Of a DNA stretch of 33,354 nucleotides, positions 1-8,167 are shown piece by piece. The translations under genes were made by a program, and so were the position numbers. The stretch spans positions 1 through 33,354 of the forward strand of contig JAFDWF010000114.1 of NCBI GenBank assembly GCA_018268575.1, in the 5' to 3' direction. The first letter of the stretch is position 1. The number at the start of each line of letters is the position of its first letter. Below the pieces are notes generated by a model. That model searched no databases. It saw only the letters and a program-made list of their open reading frames with translations, and was not told the origin of the DNA. This stretch comes from Actinomycetota bacterium (GTDB taxonomy: Bacteria > Actinomycetota > Thermoleophilia > Solirubrobacterales > 70-9).

Positions 1-383
1 GCGATCTCGACGTTGGTGCGGAGATCCCACTCCTCGGCGAGCATCTTGATGCCGCGGGCCTGGTCGACCTCGTTCAGCTCCTCCCGGTGGAGGTTCTCGA
101 GCAGCGAGTCGCGCACCGCCTCGGCATGGGTGCCCCGGTGGATGATCCCGGGGATGGTCTTGACCTGGGCTTTCCGGGCCGCCCTCAGCCGCCGCTCGCC
201 GGCGACGAGCCAGAAGCGGTTCTCGTCCTTCGGCCGGACGCGGATCGCCTGGACGACGCCCGCCTCCTCCACGGTGCCGACCATGCGCTCGAGGGCGTCG
301 GGGTCGATCTGGGTCCTGGCGTTGAAGCCCTCCTCGATGTCGATCTTGTCGACGTCGATCAGGGCGGGTGATGCTTGGGCCAT
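1..383 (-). CDS. ParB-like partition/nuclease-domain protein, N-terminal part (runs off the left edge)
   Basis: Read on the minus strand from ATG at 383, this gives 127 residues with no stop before the window edge, so the C-terminus is missing. It carries the hallmarks of the ParB/Spo0J N-terminal domain: the phrase VAGERRLRAARKA (about residues 60-72, the GERR nucleotide-binding box) and LLENLHREELNEVDQA (about 94-109, the ENxxR box). A clean ribosome-binding site, AAGGAG, lies 6 bases before the ATG. ParB proteins bind centromere-like sites and act with a ParA ATPase to segregate plasmids or chromosomes; plasmid and integrative-element members often serve as regulators. No ParA is visible, and the genes upstream (a membrane protein and a winged-helix protein) are not the usual chromosomal parAB-rsmG neighbours, so an accessory-element ParB is more likely. 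Family assignment is secure; its job is inferred. Confidence 0.85.
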   Translation of the reverse strand, partial: MAQASPALIDVDKIDIEEGFNARTQIDPDALERMVGTVEEAGVVQAIRVRPKDENRFWLVAGERRLRAARKAQVKTIPGIIHRGTHAEAVRDSLLENLHREELNEVDQARGIKMLAEEWDLRTNVEI

Positions 384-430
384 CTTCGGCTCCTTGTGGG
401 ATGGCCCCCGCCCGATGCGGGAGCCGGTGG

Positions 431-467
431 CCCCGGCCCGCACGCGCATGCGTGCGAAAATCCGGGG
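431..467. repeat. Nested inverted repeat between parB-like gene and small membrane gene
   Basis: Arms CCCCGG (431-436) and CCGGGG (462-467) enclose a tighter hairpin, CGCACGC/GCGTGCG, at 439-456 with a 4-base loop. It lies in the 111-bp gap upstream of the ParB-like gene. It could be a regulatory operator, a centromere-like ParB site or an RNA hairpin. It does not resemble the chromosomal parS consensus. No T-run follows on the transcribed (minus) strand, so it is not a standard terminator. Confidence 0.35.
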
Positions 468-494
468 CCCGGCTGACGCCTCGATGCGGCCTCC

Positions 495-698
495 TCACCG
501 TCTGAGCCTCTTACGCCAGGCCTCGAACCGGTCGCGCGCGGCCCAGTAGACGCTCCAGTCCCTCGCGGAGCTGAGTGCGATCAGGGCGCCGAGGATCCGC
601 CCGACGTCCCCGAGGCCCGAGAGGCCCAGGAGCACCACGGCCGCCGCGATCCCGAGGACCGCGAGCCAGAGGATCTTGCGACTAGGCCGCCGGTGCAT
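495..698 (-). CDS. Small membrane protein, unknown function (67 aa)
   Basis: ATG at 698, TGA at 495-497. After a short basic N-terminus (residues 1-8) there is a strong hydrophobic stretch from about residue 9 to 26 and a second moderately hydrophobic one at about 31-43. The tail is aromatic and arginine-rich and ends in KRLRR. This suggests one or two membrane passes with a cytoplasmic basic tail. The start overlaps the end of the upstream winged-helix gene by 17 bases, so the two are probably translationally coupled, and GGTGAG lies just before the ATG. I recognise no family. It is kept as a real gene because of the coupling, the coherent composition and the intact frame. Confidence 0.6.
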   Translation of the reverse strand: MHRRPSRKILWLAVLGIAAAVVLLGLSGLGDVGRILGALIALSSARDWSVYWAARDRFEAWRKRLRR

Positions 699-1266
699 CG
701 CCGCTCACCCCCGAGAGATGCCGCGTCGGGGTGCGAGGGCTCGGCGGGATCTGCGGGCACAGCCGGTAGCCGACACCACGCTCGTTGACCACCAGGTCCT
801 CGACCCCGGCCGCCACGAGTTTGGCCCGAAGCCGGGTCGTGTGTGACTCGAGGGTGCGGGTCCGCCCTCCGAACCACCCCCAGACCGTCTTCATCAGCTC
901 TTCTTTGGTGAAGACGCGGTAGAGATCACCGGCGAGGGCCAGCAGCAGCTCAAACTCCTTTCGGGAGAGGGCGATGTCGCGCTCGCCGACGACAACACGG
1001 CGGGCGGCTCGCCAGATGGTCAGCGGGCCGAAGACCATCTGGTCCTGGCCCGCGCTCTGCGGTTCGGTCACCAGGACCCCGCTCTCCATGTCGCCGGTGC
1101 AGGCGATCCTCCACTCCGTGGCACCGACCTCCCGGATGTGGACCATCCAGTTGCCGTAGCGGCTGAGCCTCACCTCGATCTCGCCGGCCTCGGTCTCGAC
1201 TCCTGCGCGGTTGAAGCTGCCCGGGTTGATCCTCACGACCCGGGGCTGGTCGATCGACGCATCCAT
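682..1266 (-). CDS. Winged-helix DNA-binding protein (OmpR/PhoB C-terminal type, no receiver domain)
   Basis: A 194-residue protein. The start was set at ATG 1266, preceded by a near-perfect AGGAGG 5 bases upstream; the longer open frame extending to 1479 is low-complexity and lacks such a site. Residues 1-85 form a beta-rich segment of unknown type. From about residue 95 onward there is a trans_reg_C winged helix: a segment like IALSRKEFELLLALAGD, then VFTKEELMKTVWG, then the recognition helix region TRTLESHTTRLRAKL and the wing ending VNERGVGYRLC. The phospho-receiver domain of a normal response regulator is absent, so control must come from the N-terminal part or from protein level. It sits at the head of a three-gene set with the small membrane protein and the ParB-like gene, which suggests a regulator or replication/partition accessory factor of a mobile element. 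Confidence 0.8.
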   Translation of the reverse strand: MDASIDQPRVVRINPGSFNRAGVETEAGEIEVRLSRYGNWMVHIREVGATEWRIACTGDMESGVLVTEPQSAGQDQMVFGPLTIWRAARRVVVGERDIALSRKEFELLLALAGDLYRVFTKEELMKTVWGWFGGRTRTLESHTTRLRAKLVAAGVEDLVVNERGVGYRLCPQIPPSPRTPTRHLSGVSGDAPAA

Positions 1267-1586
1267 CTCTACCTCCTCGTTCGCTGACGGTTGTCGGCGA
1301 GGCGGAGAGCGGCAGCGCCGGAAAGCCGGAACCCGGAGCTCAGCGGAGGGCGCGAAGCGAGGCCGAGCGGAGCGAGGCCTTGCAGGCGACGCCGCTGCCG
1401 CCAGGCTCGCGACGGCAACCGCCAGCGAGAAGCCGCGGCTCTCGTCGTCGGACGGTGGAGAAAGCCTCCCGCAGTCCACCAGAGACCGCAGGCGAGTTTG
1501 AGTCGGGGACTTCGCTAGTTCGGAAGCAGGTGCGGGATCCCGTGGGCCAGGTCATCGAAAGTGGTTGTGGCGACGGCCACTTCGCG
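1267..1586. other. Non-coding stretch upstream of the winged-helix gene
   Basis: No convincing gene on either strand. Open frames here are arginine/alanine/proline-rich with no recognisable motif. The promoter of the winged-helix gene is presumably here, but I see no clear -35/-10 pair. The DNA resembles decayed accessory sequence leading into the transposase remnant. Confidence 0.5.
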
Positions 1587-1740
1587 AGCCTGGCCGGGCG
1601 GATCGATCCCGAGACCCGGGCCTACCTCGGGCGCAAACGGGCCGAGGGCAAGACCAGGCGTGAGGCGCTCCGCCGCCTGAAGCGCCACCTGGCGCGCCGG
1701 GTCTGGCGGCTCTTGACCGATCCCGAAAGAGTGAGATCCG
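1587..1740 (+). pseudogene. IS110-family transposase, C-terminal remnant
   Basis: In one plus-strand frame the peptide contains RIDPETRAYLGRKRAEG followed by REALRRLKRHLARRVWRLL. This matches the end of actinobacterial IS110-family transposases (the pattern xAYYxRKRAEGKxxxEAxRxLKRHLAR). Nothing upstream encodes the RuvC-like DEDD catalytic domain or the serine-containing Tnp20 motif, and the normal stop after the basic helix is lost because the frame runs on to 1874. It is a dead fragment marking past transposition between the ParB-like module and the catabolic cluster. Confidence 0.7.
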
Positions 1741-1871
1741 TCAACCCCGTCCACCCCCAGAGAATTCGCCGACCCCGCAAATTACCGGGATGGCTCGACA
1801 TGGGAGCAACGGGTCAAAACCCTGCGACCGTCTACCGCTTCACCGGGTCCGGGACTTGGCTTACGGGCGGA

Positions 1872-1893
1872 TGACCGGGTAGGCCTGCGGTCA
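1872..1893 (-). terminator. Weak hairpin after the last gene of the 20-kb cluster
   Basis: TGACCG (1872-1877) and CGGTCA (1888-1893) can pair around a 10-base loop, starting 8 bases past the hyuB stop codon. There is no T-run after it, so intrinsic termination is only a possibility; Rho-dependent termination is equally likely. Confidence 0.25.
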
Positions 1894-1900
1894 CCGATGC

Positions 1901-3619
1901 TCAGCGATCCGGGGGAGTGGCTTCCTCTACCGAGGCTGAACCTGTGCTCCCGTGGGCATAAATCGCCTCGGCCGCCTCCTCGGAGATCCAGCCGGCGCGC
2001 AGATCGGCTTCGACCAGAGAACGTGAACGTTCGTGCGGCTGGCCGAACCCTCCCCCACCCCCGGCCCGCATGCTGACGACCTCGCCCGGGTGGACGACCA
2101 CCTCTCCCTTGTCGTCGAGCCGTTCGACTTTCCCGTCCCGGTCGATCCACATGCTCGCCGCGGATCCCCTCTGCCCACCGTCGATCCCGGCCGCCGCGAA
2201 GTCCGGATTCGCCTGCTCCGTCTCCGCGATGAAGGCGATCGGCTCGTCGCCGAGTACGCGGTAGTCGGCCCTGACCCCTAAACCGCCTCGGAAGCGCCCC
2301 GCGCCGCCGGAATCCCGGATCAACTCGTAGCGCTCGACCCGCAGCGGATAGTTCATCTCCACCGTCTCGGCTGGGATGATCGCGCAATTCGCCAGATGCA
2401 CATCGAGGGCACTGCCGCCGTCATGTGAGGGCGTGGCTCCCGCACCTCCGGCGACGTTGGCCAGCAGAACCACCTTGTCCTGATGCTTCGGTGATCGCGA
2501 CTCGCAGCTGAAGTTCGTCCACCCGACGAACCATCCCGCCGACCCGAACCCGGGGAGTGCCTTGGCCAGGGCGCCGGTCAGGACATCCGCGAGACGCTCT
2601 GAGGTGGCGTGGCGCACACTGGTGGCGGCGGGAAAGTGAGGGTTGAACAGGTTCCCGACCGGAGCGATGAGCTCCACCGGCTGCATACAGCCCTCATTGA
2701 AGGGAACCTCGTCGGCCATCAGGCACTTGACCGCGTAGTGGACGGCCGATCGGGTCGTGGCCATCGGGCAGTTGACGGCCCCGATGCTCTGATCGGCGCT
2801 GCCCGAGAGGTCGACGACCATCCGGTCGCCCTCGATCTCGATCCTGGCGTGGACCCGTACCGGACGTCCGCGCACGGCGCCGTCGTCGTCGAGAAAGCCC
2901 TCGGCCTCGAAGATTCCGTCGGGCAGCTCGGCGATACGCGCGCGCGTCCTGGCCGCGCCGTATGACTCGAGGTCCTCGATCGCCGCGGTCAGCGCCCCTG
3001 ACCCGCGCCGATCCGCCAGTCGGGCAAGACGCCGCTCACCGGTCCGGGCGGCCGCGACCTGCGCGCGCAGGTCGCCGAGGTTCATCGACGGATTGCGGAC
3101 GTTCGCGGCGATGATGTCGTAGACGCCGCGGTTCGGGACACCCGCTTCGACCAGCTTGACCGCGGGATACATCACGCCCTCCTCGAACACAGACCGGTTC
3201 GAGGTCGCGCAGGTGCCGGGCAACCGTCCGCCCCAGTCGACGTGATGGGCGATGGTGCCGGCGAACCCGACCAGTTTCTTGTCGCCGGCAAAGACCGGGA
3301 CGAAGATGTTGATGTCGGAGGTGTGCACGCCGCCCATATAAGGGTGGTTCATCATCAATACGTCGCCGGGATGGAGATCCTTGCCCCACTTCTCGATCGC
3401 CGCCCGCAACGAGGACCCCATCGAAGCGAGGAGCGAGGGAATGTCCAAGGCCGTCGCCACCAGATGCCCGCGGGCGTCGAAGAGCGCGCAGCTGTAGTCG
3501 AGCATGTCTTTGACCACCACGGTCATCGCCGTTCTATAGAGGGAGGTCCGCATCTCCTCGGCGATCGTCTCCAGCGCGTGGCGGATCACCTCGGTGCCGA
3601 CCGGATCCTTGAGCTTCAT
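1901..3619 (-). CDS. hyuB: Hydantoinase/oxoprolinase beta subunit (HyuB family)
   Basis: A 572-residue protein, the normal length for HyuB. It begins MKLKDPVGTEVIRHALE and carries the family core MMNHPYMGGVHTSDINIFVP (about 97-116), the HHVDWGG segment and the C-terminal glycine-rich GGGGGFG motif. HyuB works with HyuA as an ATP-dependent cyclic amidase; relatives open hydantoins, N-methylhydantoin, 5-oxoproline or caprolactam. ATG at 3619 overlaps the hyuA stop as ATGA, with GGAGGT just upstream, so the subunits are coupled. It is the last gene of the 20-kb cluster. The ring substrate cannot be read from sequence; an oxoproline- or hydantoin-like product of the neighbouring enzymes is my inference. 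Confidence 0.92.
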   Translation of the reverse strand: MKLKDPVGTEVIRHALETIAEEMRTSLYRTAMTVVVKDMLDYSCALFDARGHLVATALDIPSLLASMGSSLRAAIEKWGKDLHPGDVLMMNHPYMGGVHTSDINIFVPVFAGDKKLVGFAGTIAHHVDWGGRLPGTCATSNRSVFEEGVMYPAVKLVEAGVPNRGVYDIIAANVRNPSMNLGDLRAQVAAARTGERRLARLADRRGSGALTAAIEDLESYGAARTRARIAELPDGIFEAEGFLDDDGAVRGRPVRVHARIEIEGDRMVVDLSGSADQSIGAVNCPMATTRSAVHYAVKCLMADEVPFNEGCMQPVELIAPVGNLFNPHFPAATSVRHATSERLADVLTGALAKALPGFGSAGWFVGWTNFSCESRSPKHQDKVVLLANVAGGAGATPSHDGGSALDVHLANCAIIPAETVEMNYPLRVERYELIRDSGGAGRFRGGLGVRADYRVLGDEPIAFIAETEQANPDFAAAGIDGGQRGSAASMWIDRDGKVERLDDKGEVVVHPGEVVSMRAGGGGGFGQPHERSRSLVEADLRAGWISEEAAEAIYAHGSTGSASVEEATPPDR

Positions 3620-5673
3620 CGGACCTCCAGCTCCGGAGTAAGGATCAGGTTGGCGTAGCGGTCGACCCGCATCTCGCTGCCCGGCGTGACCACCACCGTC
3701 GCCTCTCGCTCTTCGACGATCGCGGGGCCTAGGATGCTGTGTCCCGGCCGCAGTGCAGACCGTTCGAAAACCGGCGTCTCGGTCCACCCGTTGCTCGCGA
3801 AATAGACTCGTCTCGCCGTCGCCGGCGCTGGCACGCCTTCCTCCAGCTGCGCGGCGGTCAACGGAGGCTTCGGCAGCTCGCCGATCATCTGGAGCCCGAT
3901 CGCGACCAACTCGACCGGATCCAGCGGATTGCTGTGCCCGAACTCCCGGTCGTGCTCGGCGTGAAATTTGCCGAGGATCCGCTCGAACCTTTCGGGGGTC
4001 ATCGGGCCGTCGCCCGTCCCGAGCTCGATCGCATTGTCCTGCCAGGAATACCGTAGCCGCATGCTGCGGACCAGGCGGATCGTGCTTCCGGCCCCCGCGA
4101 TGCCTCCGAGGCGCTCGCCTGCCCCGTCGGCCATTTCCTCCCAAAGTACCTCGAGCCGCCCGGGGTCGATCGCCACGACCAGGCGTTCGATCTGCCGGTG
4201 AACGTCCTGGCGCAGCTCGGCGTTGACCAGACCGTAGGCGGAGAACGCCCCCGGGAAGGGCGGGACGAGAACCCGGGCGACGTCGGCGATCGTCGCCACG
4301 TCGAGGGCGTGCATCGCGCCCGCCCCGCCGTAGGCCACCAGGGAGAAGTCGCGCGGATCGAAGCCGCGGTTCACGCTCACCACCCGGACACCGCGGGCCA
4401 TGACCGCGTCGGCGACGTCGAGGATCCCGGCGGCCGCCTCTTCGACCGAGACCCCCAGCCGGGTCGCCACCTGGTCGGAGACCGCACGTTCCGCCGCCTC
4501 GAGGTCGAGGTGCATCTCACCGGCAAGGAACCGGTCGGCGTCGATCCTGCCGAGGACCAATTGGGCATCGGTGGTGGTGGGCAGGACCCCGCCACGGGAA
4601 TAGCAGGCAGGCCCGGGCGTGGCACCGGCGCTGCCCGGGCCGACCCGGAGCAGTCCCCCCTCGTCGACCGAGGCGATCGAACCGCCGCCCGAGCCGATCG
4701 TGTGGATATCCACCTGCGGCACCTGGATTGGCCGGCCTTCGAAGGAGCTCTCGCGCTCCATCCGTGGCTCGCCTTCGTAGATCAGGCAGATGTCGGTCGA
4801 GGTTCCGCCCATGTCGAACGTGATCTGGTTGCGGAGGCCCTCGATCCGGGCGAGACCGGTGGCGGCGATGACCCCAGCGGCGGGCCCCGACAGGATCATG
4901 CGGTGGGCGTTGGCCTGGGCCTGGGCGGCGCTCATCACCCCGCCCGAGGACTGCATGACGAAGAACGGGGCCGTCACGTCCTGCTCCTCCAGCCCGCGCT
5001 CCACCCCGGCAACGTAGTCGGCGACGAGCGGCTGCAATGCTGCTGCCACCACGGTCGTCGAAGCACGCTCGTACTCCTTGATCTCGGCGCAGATCTCGGC
5101 GCTCACGGCGACGCCGAGATCCGGGATCCGCTCGCGGAGTGCGCGCGCGATCTGCATCTCGTGGTCGGAATTCAGGAAGCTGAACAGCAGACAGACCGCG
5201 CAGGATTCAACACCGGCCGCCCTCACCTGCTCGACCACCGCATCGATCGCCTGCGGCGTCGGCGCCCTCACCACCCCACCGACCCGATCGATGCGCTCGT
5301 CGACCTCGAAGACCAACCCGCGGGGGACCAAGGGGGCGGGCTTCACCACTCCCAGATCGAACATCTCCGGCCGGATCTGGGTGCCGATCTCGAGCACGTC
5401 GCGAAAACCGCGCGTGACCACCAGCGCGGTGCTCGCCATTTTCCCCTCGAGCAGGGCATTGGTCGCCACCGTCGACGCGTGGGCGAAGACCCCGAGGCCG
5501 CCCAGGTCGAAGCCCCGCTCCTCGCGCAGCTTGCAGAGCGCGGCGACGATCCCCTCCTCCGGTCGCGCGGGCGTGGAGCTGACCTTGTCGACGAGGACCG
5601 TCCGCGAAATCTCGTCGAAGGCGATCACGTCGGTGAAGGTCCCGCCGACATCGATCCCGAGCAGGGTGGTCAT
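3616..5673 (-). CDS. hyuA: Hydantoinase/oxoprolinase alpha subunit (HyuA family, ATP-binding)
   Basis: A 685-residue protein. It opens with the actin-fold phosphate loop GIDVGGTFTDVIAFD (residues 6-20) and has a second ATP-binding stretch ITFDMGGTSTDICLI in the middle, then GPACYSRGG and the C-terminal hydantoinase_A region with YGGAGAMHA. It supplies the ATPase and kinase-like half of the HyuAB amidase, which activates the lactam or hydantoin carbonyl by phosphorylation. ATG at 5673 overlaps the stop of the upstream FAD oxidoreductase as ATGA, and its own stop overlaps hyuB the same way. The three genes are thus tightly coupled, suggesting that the FAD enzyme and the amidase act on the same compound. 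Confidence 0.93.
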   Translation of the reverse strand: MTTLLGIDVGGTFTDVIAFDEISRTVLVDKVSSTPARPEEGIVAALCKLREERGFDLGGLGVFAHASTVATNALLEGKMASTALVVTRGFRDVLEIGTQIRPEMFDLGVVKPAPLVPRGLVFEVDERIDRVGGVVRAPTPQAIDAVVEQVRAAGVESCAVCLLFSFLNSDHEMQIARALRERIPDLGVAVSAEICAEIKEYERASTTVVAAALQPLVADYVAGVERGLEEQDVTAPFFVMQSSGGVMSAAQAQANAHRMILSGPAAGVIAATGLARIEGLRNQITFDMGGTSTDICLIYEGEPRMERESSFEGRPIQVPQVDIHTIGSGGGSIASVDEGGLLRVGPGSAGATPGPACYSRGGVLPTTTDAQLVLGRIDADRFLAGEMHLDLEAAERAVSDQVATRLGVSVEEAAAGILDVADAVMARGVRVVSVNRGFDPRDFSLVAYGGAGAMHALDVATIADVARVLVPPFPGAFSAYGLVNAELRQDVHRQIERLVVAIDPGRLEVLWEEMADGAGERLGGIAGAGSTIRLVRSMRLRYSWQDNAIELGTGDGPMTPERFERILGKFHAEHDREFGHSNPLDPVELVAIGLQMIGELPKPPLTAAQLEEGVPAPATARRVYFASNGWTETPVFERSALRPGHSILGPAIVEEREATVVVTPGSEMRVDRYANLILTPELEVR

Positions 5674-7058
5674 GCTTCCGGGAGCCGCGGGACGAGCCCG
5701 GCGATCGAGTGGGTGAGCCGATCGACCTTCCGGCTCGCGTCCTCGCGCGCGGCCTTGCGGACGACGGCACGGCGGACGACCGCCCCGCCGGCGTAGCGAA
5801 TCGGCTCCGGTGGCAGCTTGCCGAGTGATCGCTGCTCGACCAGTCCGCAACGCTGCCAACCGTCGTCGAGATCGAGGGCGATGCTGGCGAGGATCCGGCC
5901 GCCGATCAGGGTCGGCGCGACGCCGGTGCCGCTCCAGCCGATGCCGTAGGAGATCTTGGGATGGCCGCCGAGCCTGCCGAACACCGGCAGGCCGGTGAGC
6001 GTGCGGTCGATCGGACCGGACCAGTCGTGTTCGACCTTCAGGCCGGCCAGGCTCGGGTACAGGCGGCGCAACGCAGCCGCCACGTCCTCGGAGGAGCGCC
6101 GATTGCGGTCGAAACCTCGGTCGAGTCGGCCGCCGAAGGCGAGCCGGCCGCCACCCCGGCCGAGAGCGATCCGCCCATCGGAGGTCGTGCGACCGTACAG
6201 GACCCGTGCCTGCCCGTCGTTGATGCTCTCGCCGTCGATCCAGCCGATCCGCCGCAGCTCCTCGGGAATCGGCGGAGTGACGACGACCTCGCTGGAGACG
6301 ACGTAGAGGCGGCGGTGAAACTCGGGCAGCCCGGCGGCCCAGGCGCCGAGCGCGACGACCACGTGGTCGGCGGTCACCGACCCCCCGGGGGTGTGGACCC
6401 GCGGCGGCGTGGCGCGCTCCAATGCCCTCATCGGCGTATGTTCGTAGACCTTCACGCCGTGGCGCAGGGCCAACTTCCGCAGCCCCCGGACAAGCTTGCC
6501 GGGATGGACCGTCGCCGCTGAAGACTCGAACACGCCGCCCAGGAACGTCGGCGAATCGACGCGGCCGCGCGCGGCCGCGGCGGAGACCGGTTCGAACGGG
6601 TCTACTCCGTTCCGCTCGCAGAGGGCGAGCAAGGCGTCCCAGGCGCCGACCTGCGCGGGGGTGGTGGCGACGCTCAGCTTGCCGCCGCGGATGAAGTCGC
6701 TCGGTAGCGTCCCGTCTCGATCGAGGCGCTCGAGTTCGTCGACAGCGGCCTCGCTCGTCTCGCAGAGCCGCTTCGCCTCCGCGACTCCGCAGATGGCGAT
6801 CAACTGGGCAAGCTTCTCCCACCAACCGTGGGCGAGCCCGCCGTTGCGCCCGGACGCCCCAGCGCCGCAGACGTCCGCCTCGAGCACGACGACATCGGCC
6901 GCGGGCTCGGCCTTCTTGATCCGCAACGCCGTCCAGAGGCCGGTATATCCGCCGCCGACGATCGCGATGTCGGCATGGATCGAGCCGGCCAGGGAGAGCG
7001 AGTCCTCGCCATCCAGGACCTGGCCGAGCCAAAACGATCGGTGGACCGAGGCCTTCAT
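5670..7058 (-). CDS. FAD-dependent oxidoreductase, DAO family (amino acid/amine oxidase-like)
   Basis: A 462-residue flavoprotein. The ADP-binding motif DIAIVGGGYTGLWTAL sits at about residues 30-45, followed by an acidic strand end (VVVLEAD) and ASGRNGG. C-terminally, GIGWSGTGVAPTLIGGRILA is the second FAD-contact region typical of DadA/PuuB-like (gamma-glutamylputrescine oxidase) enzymes. Such proteins oxidise a C-N bond of a primary or secondary amine to an imine. Electrons go to oxygen or a membrane acceptor. The last about 60 residues (basic, after SLGKLPPEP) are longer than in short DAO enzymes. It is coupled to hyuA by ATGA. Substrate unknown; N-alkyl amino acids such as sarcosine are plausible given the flavoprotein and ETF genes elsewhere in the cluster. 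Confidence 0.88.
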   Translation of the reverse strand: MKASVHRSFWLGQVLDGEDSLSLAGSIHADIAIVGGGYTGLWTALRIKKAEPAADVVVLEADVCGAGASGRNGGLAHGWWEKLAQLIAICGVAEAKRLCETSEAAVDELERLDRDGTLPSDFIRGGKLSVATTPAQVGAWDALLALCERNGVDPFEPVSAAAARGRVDSPTFLGGVFESSAATVHPGKLVRGLRKLALRHGVKVYEHTPMRALERATPPRVHTPGGSVTADHVVVALGAWAAGLPEFHRRLYVVSSEVVVTPPIPEELRRIGWIDGESINDGQARVLYGRTTSDGRIALGRGGGRLAFGGRLDRGFDRNRRSSEDVAAALRRLYPSLAGLKVEHDWSGPIDRTLTGLPVFGRLGGHPKISYGIGWSGTGVAPTLIGGRILASIALDLDDGWQRCGLVEQRSLGKLPPEPIRYAGGAVVRRAVVRKAAREDASRKVDRLTHSIAGLVPRLPEA

Positions 7059-7097
7059 CTCCGCTCCGCCCGCTTTTCGAGCCTTACCGGGCCCGGA

Positions 7098-8111
7098 TCA
7101 GTAGTCGACCCGACGGTAGTACCGACGGGTCGTGAGCGGGTGCTCGCGAAGGACCTCGAGGTGGGCGCTCAGACGCTCCAGGACGGTCGCCAGCACCACC
7201 GGCGAGACGAGCGAGCGGACATCGGCCGAGAGCCCCGGCAGCTCGAAGGAGGCGGAATCGATCACGGTCACCTTGTCCGAGACGATCGGAGCGAACGCCT
7301 CGACCCGATCGACCAGCGGACGGGCCGAGTCCTCGCCCTTCAGGATGATCACGCTGACGTCGTTCTCGACCAGCTCGAGCGTGCCGTGGAAGAAGTCGGC
7401 GGCATGGATCGGGCGCGTCCTGATCCACTGCATCTCCTCGAGGATGCAGGTGCCGTAGTACCACGCCTCCGGCCAGACCGACCCGGAGCCGGTGAGGATG
7501 TGGTATTGCTCGTCGCGGAAGGCCTCAGCCAGACTTGCGGCCCGCGGCTCGAAGGCCCGCTTCACCTCCAGCAGAAGCTCCGGCAGGAGGGTCAGCTCGC
7601 CGACGACCTCCTCGTAGCGAGGGAACTCGCCTCGGGCGCACATGATCGAGAGGACCAGCAACAGCGACTGCAGGTAGAAGGACTCCGAGGAAGTGTCGTC
7701 CTCGGCGAAGTTGGTGAAGTTGAAGTCCGCCTGCTCGGCGACCGGCGAGTCCGCGTGACCGGTGAGCGCGATGACCTTCGCCCCGCGCTCGTGGGTGAAC
7801 TCGAGCACCTCGACGCTCTCGCTGGTCGTCCCCGAGAGGGACGGCAGCACCACGATCGACTCCGCCCCGAGGTCGACCGACCCCATCGCGACCAGCTCCG
7901 CCGGGCGCACGAGTCGCACCGGAAAGGCGCCGCTTCGATCGAGCAGCTCGGCGGCCGGCTGCATCAGCACGCCGGCTCCGCCGGCGCCGAGGAAGTAGAG
8001 ATTGCGTGCCCCGGCGTCCAGCAGGCCGGACACCGTCTTGTCGAGCGCCGGGCCGAGACCGACCGCGCCCTGCTGGATAGAGACAAAACGTGCCGGATCA
8101 AAATTGAGCAT
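7098..8111 (-). CDS. Double-SIS-domain sugar-phosphate protein, FrlB-like deglycase
   Basis: A 337-residue protein with two sugar isomerase (SIS) folds, roughly residues 25-165 and 195-325. The first contains NLYFLGAGGAG and the phosphosugar-binding VLPSLSGTTSES with VIALTGHADSP following. This layout and the segment DFFHGTLELVEND in the second domain match the fructoselysine-6-phosphate deglycase FrlB/FraB group more than GlmS or AgaS. Those enzymes split a 6-phosphorylated Amadori product into glucose-6-phosphate and the free amine or amino acid. A PfkB kinase that could make the phosphorylated substrate lies three genes upstream, and a GntR/UTRA regulator and an APC permease occur in the same run. 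Family is secure; the deglycase activity is inferred. Confidence 0.82.
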   Translation of the reverse strand: MLNFDPARFVSIQQGAVGLGPALDKTVSGLLDAGARNLYFLGAGGAGVLMQPAAELLDRSGAFPVRLVRPAELVAMGSVDLGAESIVVLPSLSGTTSESVEVLEFTHERGAKVIALTGHADSPVAEQADFNFTNFAEDDTSSESFYLQSLLLVLSIMCARGEFPRYEEVVGELTLLPELLLEVKRAFEPRAASLAEAFRDEQYHILTGSGSVWPEAWYYGTCILEEMQWIRTRPIHAADFFHGTLELVENDVSVIILKGEDSARPLVDRVEAFAPIVSDKVTVIDSASFELPGLSADVRSLVSPVVLATVLERLSAHLEVLREHPLTTRRYYRRVDY

Positions 8112-8167
8112 GGGTTTCCTCGCGGTCGACGGGGTGAGGTGAGTGGTTCTTCATCGTTGGTGGCAGG

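Noticed and set aside
439..456. Intrinsic terminator for the small membrane gene
   Set aside because: On the transcribed strand the T-rich stretch precedes rather than follows the hairpin.
13..549. 178-residue plus-strand open frame
   Set aside because: It is antisense to the ParB-like gene, which has real motifs and a ribosome-binding site; the plus-strand peptide is arginine/serine-rich with no motif.
4198..5796. 532-residue plus-strand open frame
   Set aside because: Antisense shadow of hyuA in GC-rich DNA; composition is His/Asp/Arg/Gly-rich and no family is recognisable.
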